Origin: Competibacteraceae bacterium UBA6584
GTDB taxonomy: Bacteria; Pseudomonadota; Gammaproteobacteria; Competibacterales; Competibacteraceae
DNA length: 20,362 nt
Direction: 5' to 3'
NCBI GenBank assembly: GCA_002433805.1
Contig: DJIW01000073.1
Location: forward strand, 1 to 20,362
Shown here: in pieces, positions 15,466-20,362 of the stretch
Layout: every line of letters begins with the position of its first letter
Numbering within the stretch: the stretch's first letter is position 1
Program-made: the position numbers and the translations under genes
Notes under the pieces: generated by a model
Told to the model about the DNA's origin: nothing
What the model saw: only the letters and a program-made list of their open reading frames with translations
Database searches by the model: none

Positions 15466-16863
15466 TTAACGCATCTGCAACAAGGTTTGGGTCATTTGAT
15501 CGGCGGTGCTAATCACCTGCGCGTTCGCCTGGAAATTGCGCTGGGCGCTGATCATCTTGACCAATTGCTCGGAAAGCTCGACGTTGGAAAGTTCCAGCGC
15601 GCCCGAGCGCACGATCCCGAGGCTGGCGGTACCCGGCGGACCTTTCACCGGCTGGCCCGAGGCGGCGGTTTCCGCCCAACTGGAATCGCCGATCGGACTC
15701 AGGCCCTGGGTGTTTCTGAAGTTCGCCAAGATGACTTGACCCAGCACCTTGGCTTGACCGTTGCTGTAGCGGCCCGAAATGCTGCCGTCCTCGCCGACGT
15801 CCACGCCGACGACGCGGCCGGTGGCGTAACCGTCTTGGGTGATTTCGTTGTTGCCGGAGGGGCTGCCGTATTGGGTGACGCTGTTGAATTTGATCGTCAC
15901 CCCAGGCGGCGTGCCCGTGCTGTTGATCGGATTCTGAGCGCCGTTGGGAATCCCGATGCCGGTAATGGGATCGGGACCGTTGGTGGGGACGATGCCGGTG
16001 CCGCCGCCGGGCGGCAGGCCAGCGCCGGTCAGGCTGATCGCGGCGCCGCCGGTGGCGGCGCCCGCCGCGTTCAAAGTACCGACGATATCGCCAAACGCAT
16101 CGAAACATAAGGTGCCGTAAGGCGCTGCGGCTCCAGAAGCCGGCAGCGGACTGCCATCCAATTGCAAGCCGTCGATATTGAAATAAACGTTCCATGCGGC
16201 GGTGGTGCCGGCGGGAGCGGCGGCGGGCAGCGCATTGGCCCGCACAAAATAGGCGTTTAGGCTGTGATCGTTGCCCAAGCTGTCGAAAACGGTCATCGCC
16301 GAGGCAAAGTTATAAGTGCGGGAATCGTTGAAATCGAAAGCCGCTGTCGGCGCGACGCTGCCCGCGTTGAGATTGATGCCGTACTCGCCGGTCGTGGTCT
16401 GCTTGGGATCGATATTCGCGGTCTGGGTTTGCAAATCGCTTTCGGTGCCCAAATCGATCGCGCCCGTGGTCGGATTGGTCTGATAGCCCTGTAGCTTCTG
16501 ACCGAGGCTGTTGACCACATAGCCTTCCTTATTGAGCTGGAAAGCCCCGGCGCGGGTGTAGACCATCGAGCCGTCGGTATCTTTCAGGGAGAAAAAGCCC
16601 TCGCCGTCGATGGCCAAGTCCAAGGGGTTGCTCGTCGTTTCCAGATTGCCCTGTTTGAACTGCTGGCTGACCGCGTTGAGCTTGACGCCGGTGCCGATGC
16701 TGCGGCGGGTGGAGGTGCCCAGATCGCTCAGCGAGTAGATATCGCCAAACTCGGCCCTCGATGACTTGAAGCCGGTGGTGTTGTTATTGGCGATGTTGTT
16801 GCTGATCACGCCGAGATCGGCGCTGGCGGCGTTCAGCCCGGTCAGGGCGGTGCGGAAAGACAT
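15466..16863 (-). CDS. flgE: Flagellar hook protein FlgE
   Basis: This 465-residue protein has the FlgE N-terminus (ALTGLNAASADLGVISNNIANNNTTGFKSSRAEFGDIY) and C-terminus (SNVELSEQLVKMISAQRNFQANAQVISTADQMTQTLLQMR). The middle contains AMTVFDSLGNDHSLNAYFVR (189-208), the conserved start of the D2 domain. Residues about 266-321 are very rich in Gly and Pro and look like an insertion in the surface domain. It polymerises about 120 subunits into the hook, under the FlgD cap. AGGAG lies eight bases before the ATG. A 66-base gap separates it from flgD, and 73 bases separate it from the next gene. Confidence 0.96.
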   Translation of the reverse strand: MSFRTALTGLNAASADLGVISNNIANNNTTGFKSSRAEFGDIYSLSDLGTSTRRSIGTGVKLNAVSQQFKQGNLETTSNPLDLAIDGEGFFSLKDTDGSMVYTRAGAFQLNKEGYVVNSLGQKLQGYQTNPTTGAIDLGTESDLQTQTANIDPKQTTTGEYGINLNAGSVAPTAAFDFNDSRTYNFASAMTVFDSLGNDHSLNAYFVRANALPAAAPAGTTAAWNVYFNIDGLQLDGSPLPASGAAAPYGTLCFDAFGDIVGTLNAAGAATGGAAISLTGAGLPPGGGTGIVPTNGPDPITGIGIPNGAQNPINSTGTPPGVTIKFNSVTQYGSPSGNNEITQDGYATGRVVGVDVGEDGSISGRYSNGQAKVLGQVILANFRNTQGLSPIGDSSWAETAASGQPVKGPPGTASLGIVRSGALELSNVELSEQLVKMISAQRNFQANAQVISTADQMTQTLLQMR

Positions 16864-16929
16864 GGATTTTTCTCCTTGCGGATGCTTCGATAAATGCCGC
16901 AGCGTGATCGTCAGCGGCGGTCGCGGTCG

Positions 16930-17214
16930 TTATTTCTTGATCTCGGCTTCCATCAACGTCACCAGCTTATCCAGTGACGCCTTCATTTCGACGATGCCGT
17001 TGAGGGTGCTGAACTGCGCCAGCTGCGCCATGAACTGCTGGCCGTCGAGCGGCTTGGTCGGGTCTTGATTCTTGAGCTGGGTGGTCAGCAGCCGCAGGAA
17101 ATCGGCTTGACCGAGCTGGTCGTTGGCTTTTTTGTCCGTCTTTTTGGCGGTTGAGGAACCGGAAGTAGAAGCGGAAGCGGCGGAAGTTAGAGAAACGCCG
17201 GAAGTTGCGGTCAT
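16930..17214 (-). CDS. flgD: Flagellar hook cap protein FlgD, N-terminal domain only (94 aa)
   Basis: This 94-residue protein has a Ser/Thr/Lys-rich lead (1-32) followed by the conserved FlgD core: QADFLRLLTTQLKNQDPTKPLDGQQFMAQLAQFSTLNGIVEMKASLDKL. FlgD is usually about 220 residues, with Tudor-like and fibronectin-like domains after this core; here a TAA stop follows a short charged end (EAEIKK). The 66 bases before flgE contain no readable remainder of those domains in any frame. FlgD caps the growing hook and the N-terminal part is its assembly core, so this short form may still work. The start has AGGA eight bases upstream. Confidence 0.9.
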   Translation of the reverse strand: MTATSGVSLTSAASASTSGSSTAKKTDKKANDQLGQADFLRLLTTQLKNQDPTKPLDGQQFMAQLAQFSTLNGIVEMKASLDKLVTLMEAEIKK

Positions 17215-17237
17215 GTCGTTATTCCTTTCAATTGCGA

Positions 17238-17651
17238 TCAGTCGCCCAAGCTCAAGGTGCGCGTCAGCATCTGCTTGGAGGTATTGAGCACCTCGACGTT
17301 GCTCTGATAGGAGCGCGACGCGGAGATCATGTTGGCCATTTCCTCGACCGGATTGACGTTCGGCAGATTGACATAGCCTTGCGGGTCGGAGAGCGGATGG
17401 TCCGGCCGGTACTCGCGCCGCAGCGGCGCTTGACTTTCGACGATGCCCAGCACGTCCACGCCGGCGGACTCGCCGTCGCTCCCGGCGGCGTCGAGTTGGG
17501 CGGCGAACACCGGCTGGCGGGCCCGATAGGTTTGCCCCGTGCTGCTGCTGATGCTGTCGGCGTTGGCCATGTTGCTGGCGGTGGTGTTAAGCCGCGCGGT
17601 CTGCGCCCGCAACGCCGATCCGGAAATATCGAAGACTCGAAACAGCGACAT
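17238..17651 (-). CDS. flgC: Flagellar proximal rod protein FlgC
   Basis: This 137-residue protein has the normal FlgC length. It begins MSLFRVFDISGSALRAQTARLNTTASNMANADS and contains the FlgC-specific YVNLPNVNPVEEMANMISASRSYQSNVEVLNTSKQM. It belongs to the proximal rod with FlgB and FlgF. GGAG lies seven bases before the ATG, and only two bases separate it from the flgB stop. Confidence 0.97.
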   Translation of the reverse strand: MSLFRVFDISGSALRAQTARLNTTASNMANADSISSSTGQTYRARQPVFAAQLDAAGSDGESAGVDVLGIVESQAPLRREYRPDHPLSDPQGYVNLPNVNPVEEMANMISASRSYQSNVEVLNTSKQMLTRTLSLGD

Positions 17652-17653
17652 CG

Positions 17654-18043
17654 TTATTCTCCACGGATGGCGGACAACAGGCCCCGCACCCGGTTGCCCA
17701 TGAGTTGCACGCTGGCCTGATAGCGCAAGGCGTTATCGGCGAAGGCGGCTTTTTCCTGCTCCTCCTCCACCGTGTTGCCGTCGATGGCCATTTGCGCCGG
17801 AGTCCGATACAGCAATGCGCCCGAGGCATCGCCGCGAGGCTGCAAATGCCCGGCGTGCGTCAGCTTCAACGACCCTTCCCGCCCCTGCAAACCGTCCAGA
17901 GTCGCTTTGAAATCGAGGTCGCGCGCCTGATAATTCGGGGTATCGGCATTGGCGAGATTGGACGCCAAAATCTCGGCGCGCCGGGAGCGCACCTGCATCG
18001 CCTGACCGTGAATGCTCAAGGCGCGTTCGAAATTGATGGCCAT
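17654..18043 (-). CDS. flgB: Flagellar proximal rod protein FlgB
   Basis: This 129-residue protein runs from ATG 18043, with TAGGAG eight bases upstream. The frame opens 40 codons earlier, but those residues do not resemble FlgB and would cover the promoter. The family motifs are RRAEILASNLANADTPNYQARDLDFKATL near residues 20-48 and NTVEEEQEKAAFADNALRYQASVQLM near the C-terminus. It is the first gene of the 11-kb operon and forms the base of the rod next to FliE. Confidence 0.97.
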   Translation of the reverse strand: MAINFERALSIHGQAMQVRSRRAEILASNLANADTPNYQARDLDFKATLDGLQGREGSLKLTHAGHLQPRGDASGALLYRTPAQMAIDGNTVEEEQEKAAFADNALRYQASVQLMGNRVRGLLSAIRGE

Positions 18044-18141
18044 TTCCGTCACTCCTAAATGCTTGACCGCCGGCGGGCGGTTCGCGATCCAGCGGAGCCC
18101 GCGTCGAAAAAGCGGCGCGTCCGCGATACTGCTTGACCGGA

Positions 18142-18157
18142 AGCAAATGACATGCCG
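18142..18157 (-). promoter_or_regulatory. Sigma-54-type promoter candidate for the flgB operon
   Basis: On the minus strand CGGCATGTCATTTGCT fits TGGCACR-N4-TTGCW. GGCA and TTGCT are intact and exactly ten bases lie between the GG and GC. A transcript would begin near 18131, leaving a leader of about 88 bases before flgB. Sigma-54 control of class II flagellar operons is common in gammaproteobacteria with a FleQ/FlrC-type regulator, which supports the reading. Confidence 0.6.
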
Positions 18158-18291
18158 CTTCATTAAAAGGCGACTTTTTTGGCTTTTGGCGACGGAGAAT
18201 CGAACATTAACTGTGGCATTTATTCTATTGTGGAATCGCCTTGCCCTCCGGGTCGGATACCGTGTGATGGCTCGTAACCAGGAGTGATGAA

Positions 18292-18999
18292 ATGGACGCG
18301 AACCGTTGGTGGTTGGCGCTGCCGATCTGCCTTGGGCTGGCCGGCTTTGCCCGCTCGGCCGAGGAGGCGATCCAACCGTTGGACGCCATCCAGCAACGGG
18401 CGCAAGATTTTCTAGCGCAGCAGCACCGCGCGACAGCCGACCCCCCGCAAATCCAGATCAAGCCGCTCGATCCGCGCCTGCGCCTGCCGAAATGCGGGAC
18501 GGCCCTGGAAGCGTTTTTTCCCAGCGGGGCCAAGGCCTTCGGCAATACCTCGGTCGGCGTGCGCTGCCCCGGTTCCCGGCCCTGGACCGTCTATCAAAGC
18601 GCGAACGTGCGGGTTTACCAGCCGGTGCTGGTCGCCAGCCGCTCTCTGCCCAAGGGAACGGTTTTGAGCCCCGCCGATCTGAAGGCCGAACGCCGCGACC
18701 TCACCACGCTGGCGGGCGGCTATGAAACCGTTTCCGATAACCTGCTCGGCAAGCAGTTGCGGCAAGCGCTGCCGGCGGGAACCGTCGTCTCGCCGCAAGC
18801 GGTCAAGGCCCTGCCGCTGATCCGCCAGGGCGAAACCGTCACGCTGCTCATCCGCCAGGGCGGGATGGAAGTCCGCTCCAGCGGCGTCGCCTTGAGCGAC
18901 GCCGAGTCGGGCCAGCGGCTGCGGGTGCGCAATGAGACTTCAAAGCGGGTGGTCGAAGGCACGGCGACGGCCAGCCGTCAGGTGGAGGTTGGACCGTAG
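18292..18999 (+). CDS. flgA: Flagellar P-ring assembly chaperone FlgA
   Basis: This 235-residue protein has a signal peptide (MDANRWWLALPICLGLAGFARSA). The N-terminal half includes RLPKCGTAL and VGVRCPG; the two Cys could form a disulfide in the periplasm. From about residue 110 a SAF domain follows, with VLVASRSLPKGTVLSPADL and LGKQLRQALPAGTVV. The C-terminal part, VTLLIRQGGMEVRSSGVALSDAESGQRLRVRN, is typical of FlgA. It helps FlgI assemble into the P ring. AGGAG lies seven bases before the ATG. It is divergent from flgB across 248 bases, and I found no convincing promoter on the plus strand of that gap. Confidence 0.95.
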   Translation: MDANRWWLALPICLGLAGFARSAEEAIQPLDAIQQRAQDFLAQQHRATADPPQIQIKPLDPRLRLPKCGTALEAFFPSGAKAFGNTSVGVRCPGSRPWTVYQSANVRVYQPVLVASRSLPKGTVLSPADLKAERRDLTTLAGGYETVSDNLLGKQLRQALPAGTVVSPQAVKALPLIRQGETVTLLIRQGGMEVRSSGVALSDAESGQRLRVRNETSKRVVEGTATASRQVEVGP

Positions 19000-19021
19000 C
19001 GGAATTTCCGCTAAAGTCCGC

Positions 19022-19048
19022 TAAAGTCGTTCGGGACGCGGCCGATAA
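19022..19048 (+). promoter_or_regulatory. Sigma-28 (FliA) promoter for flgM
   Basis: TAAAGTCG, an 11-base spacer and GCCGATAA match the sigma-28 consensus TAAAGTTT-N11-GCCGATAA, with an exact -10 box and spacing. The -35 region is doubled: CCGCTAAAGT occurs twice in tandem ten bases apart, so a second TAAAG lies at 19012-19016. The site falls after the flgA stop, giving flgM-flgN a late-class promoter of their own. Confidence 0.85.
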
Positions 19049-19087
19049 CCTGGACGTACCTTTTGAACTATGGGATGGATAAACACC

Positions 19088-19387
19088 ATGGCCATCAACA
19101 CCATCAACGGCGGTTACACCCCGCCGGTCCGGGGCGGCTATCCGGAGCGGGCCGGGCCGTCGAACGTGGCCTCGCTGCCGGACAAGCCGGTTAAAGAAGT
19201 CGATCAGGTCCAGCTGACGCCGGGTTCGATGAGCTTGCGCCAGATGCAAACCGAGCGGCAGGAACCGCCCATCGACGAGGCGAAAGTCGCGTCCTTGCGC
19301 AAGGCCATCGCCGAGGGCGGCTATCAGGTCGATTCCAGTCGGCTCGCCGGAAAGCTGTCTGATTTTGAAGCAACGCTGTTTCCCTAA
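19088..19387 (+). CDS. flgM: Anti-sigma-28 factor FlgM
   Basis: This 99-residue protein runs from ATG 19088, where the sequence becomes FlgM-like (MAINTINGG). An in-frame ATG at 19070 would add six residues and has no ribosome site. The N-terminal half is polar and low in hydrophobics, as expected for an exported, mostly unfolded protein. The C-terminal half (PIDEAKVASLRKAIAEGGYQVDSSRLAGKLSDFEATL) is the sigma-28-binding region. FlgM blocks FliA until the hook is finished and FlgM is exported. A sigma-28 promoter directly upstream closes the usual feedback loop. Nine bases separate it from flgN. Confidence 0.95.
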   Translation: MAINTINGGYTPPVRGGYPERAGPSNVASLPDKPVKEVDQVQLTPGSMSLRQMQTERQEPPIDEAKVASLRKAIAEGGYQVDSSRLAGKLSDFEATLFP

Positions 19388-19396
19388 GGCGGCCCG

Positions 19397-19864
19397 ATGA
19401 CGCTGGCGATGCGGGTGCGGGACGAATTGAATGCTCTCGAAGGCTTGGGCGAAGCGCTGCGACAAGAATATGACGCCTTGAAGTCGCGCGATCTGGCCGG
19501 CTTGGAGCGCGCCGTGGCCGAAAAGCAGAGTTGCGCCGAGCGGTTGCGCGGGCTGATCGCCGCCCGGCTCGATGATCTGAAGCAGCGGGGAATCGCCGCC
19601 GACGCGGGCGATCTGGCGGCGCTCGTTAAAACCCTGCCGGTGGCCGAGCGCCAGGAAATCGACACGCTATGGACGGCGCTGGAAGACGCCGCCCGACAGG
19701 TCCGCGCCCAAAATGAGATCAACGGCGCGGTGATCGCCGCCAGCCGCAACCATGTCGAGCGGACGCTGGCGATCCTGCGCGGCCGCGATTCGCTGGATTT
19801 TCTCTACGATCAAGACAGCCGCAAGGTCTTCGGCGGCCGCAACCAACCCATCGCTAAAGCCTGA
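19397..19864 (+). CDS. flgN: FlgK/FlgL export chaperone FlgN
   Basis: This 155-residue, mostly helical protein is rich in Leu, Ala, Glu and Arg with heptad-like spacing. It has LEGLGEALRQEYDALKSRDLAGLERAVAEKQSCAERL near the N-terminus and NGAVIAASRNHVERTLAILRG toward the C-terminus, both FlgN features. It is a cytoplasmic chaperone that delivers FlgK and FlgL to the export gate; both clients are encoded at the end of the divergent operon. AAGG lies seven bases before the ATG, and the gene directly follows flgM as in many gammaproteobacteria. Confidence 0.93.
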   Translation: MTLAMRVRDELNALEGLGEALRQEYDALKSRDLAGLERAVAEKQSCAERLRGLIAARLDDLKQRGIAADAGDLAALVKTLPVAERQEIDTLWTALEDAARQVRAQNEINGAVIAASRNHVERTLAILRGRDSLDFLYDQDSRKVFGGRNQPIAKA

Positions 19865-19892
19865 TCTTGAAGGGCGCTCCCGCGCTCGCGCC

Positions 19893-20362
19893 TCAGGCGA
19901 CCATCCAGCAACAATTACGACCGGCTTGCTTGGCCTGATAAAGCGCTTTATCGGCGCGCTCGAACACGCTTTCCGTCGAATCGCCGGTTTCGAAAGCGGC
20001 CAAGCCGCAGGAAATCGTCACCGGAATCGTCACGCCGTGGTGGCTGAAAGTCGCCTCCGCGATGTTGCGGCGCAGTTTGTCCGCCACGTTGAACGCGGCC
20101 GTCCGATCCGCGCCCGGCAGCAACATGACGAATTCCTCGCCGCCGTAGCGGGCGACAAAATCCGTGCTCCGAATCCGGCTGGCCAATTCCTGGGCCACGC
20201 CGCGCAGCACTTCGTCGCCGGCCGCGTGACCGTGCTGGTCGTTGATGCCCTTGAAATGATCGATGTCCCAGATCAGAAACGTCAGAGGATTGCGGAAACG
20301 CTTCCAGCGCTGATATTCGCTTTGCAGTTGATCTTCGTAGGCCAGGCTGTAGAACGACACAT
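19893..20362 (-). CDS. GGDEF domain diguanylate cyclase, C-terminal part (N-terminus outside window)
   Basis: The frame runs off the right edge; the GTG at 20360 is most likely an internal valine codon. About 156 residues are visible and make up most of a GGDEF domain. They include IWDIDHFKGINDQHGHAAGDEVL (metal and GTP binding), RSTD (an intact RxxD inhibitory site) five residues before GGEEF (the active loop), and ADKALYQAKQAGRN near the end. An active enzyme would make cyclic di-GMP from two GTP, with product inhibition at the RxxD site. Any sensory or membrane domain lies outside the window. It converges with flgN, with 28 bases between stops. Proximity to flagellar genes fits motile-sessile control but does not prove it. 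Confidence 0.9.
   Translation of the reverse strand, partial: VSFYSLAYEDQLQSEYQRWKRFRNPLTFLIWDIDHFKGINDQHGHAAGDEVLRGVAQELASRIRSTDFVARYGGEEFVMLLPGADRTAAFNVADKLRRNIAEATFSHHGVTIPVTISCGLAAFETGDSTESVFERADKALYQAKQAGRNCCWMVA

Noticed and set aside
16864..16929. Search for a frameshifted C-terminal half of FlgD between flgD and flgE
   Set aside because: The gap is only 66 bases and no frame reads as FlgD-like, so a simple frameshift does not explain the short protein.
18229..18244. Sigma-54-type promoter for flgA at TGGAATCGCCTTGCC
   Set aside because: GG and GC are nine bases apart, not ten, and the -24 box is poor.
19873..19892. GGCGC...GCGCC stem between the flgN and GGDEF stops as a bidirectional terminator
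   Set aside because: It has only five base pairs, a ten-base loop and no T tract on either side.
1..20362. CRISPR arrays, tRNA or rRNA genes, insertion sequences
   Set aside because: No regularly spaced repeats, no tRNA-like cloverleaf or rRNA segments, and no transposase-like frame or terminal inverted repeats were seen.

Overview
The window is GC-rich and almost entirely coding, with Shine-Dalgarno-led genes packed into long operons. It looks like a chromosomal segment of a motile Gram-negative proteobacterium, most likely a gammaproteobacterium. The reasons are: P- and L-ring genes (flgI, flgH) plus flgM/flgN; a FlgJ carrying a peptidoglycan hydrolase domain; good sigma-54-type and sigma-28-type promoter matches; and a TVP38/flavin-oxidoreductase fusion. 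The species cannot be told from the sequence alone.

Layout. (1) Positions 1-5350 hold an accessory metabolic and envelope block: the 3' end of a sodium:solute symporter, a metallophosphoesterase-like protein coupled to it by an ATGA overlap, a membrane TVP38 domain fused to a mercuric-reductase/lipoamide-dehydrogenase-like flavoprotein, a secreted DUF547 protein, and on the minus strand an unrecognised 56-residue membrane-anchored ORF. (2) Positions 5400-6470 hold a small protein with caspase-like (CHAT/clan CD) His and Cys motifs on the minus strand. It lies behind a sigma-54-like promoter and appears to continue through two frameshifts. A SugE/Gdx-type SMR exporter lies divergently. (3) Positions 6803-18043 hold one uninterrupted minus-strand flagellar operon, flgB-C-D-E-(extra hook-like gene)-F-G-H-I-(SPOR protein)-J-K-L. 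It encodes the rod, hook, rings, rod-digging muramidase and hook-filament junction. (4) Positions 18292-19864 hold the divergent flgA, flgM and flgN, with a textbook sigma-28 promoter in front of flgM. (5) The window ends inside a GGDEF diguanylate cyclase gene on the minus strand.

How the genes fit together. FlgA assists P-ring (FlgI) assembly. FlgB/C/F/G form the rod and FlgJ opens the peptidoglycan for it. FlgD caps the growing FlgE hook. FlgK/L join hook to filament and are chaperoned by FlgN. FlgM holds back sigma-28 until the hook is complete. The pattern of a sigma-54-like promoter for flgB and a sigma-28 promoter for flgM fits the usual class II/III hierarchy.

The departures from a standard cluster are a 94-residue FlgD with only the N-terminal domain, a second FlgE-like gene without the central hook domains, and a SPOR-domain protein between flgI and flgJ. 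Outside the cluster, the small caspase-like gene with its own sigma-54-like promoter is the most unusual item.
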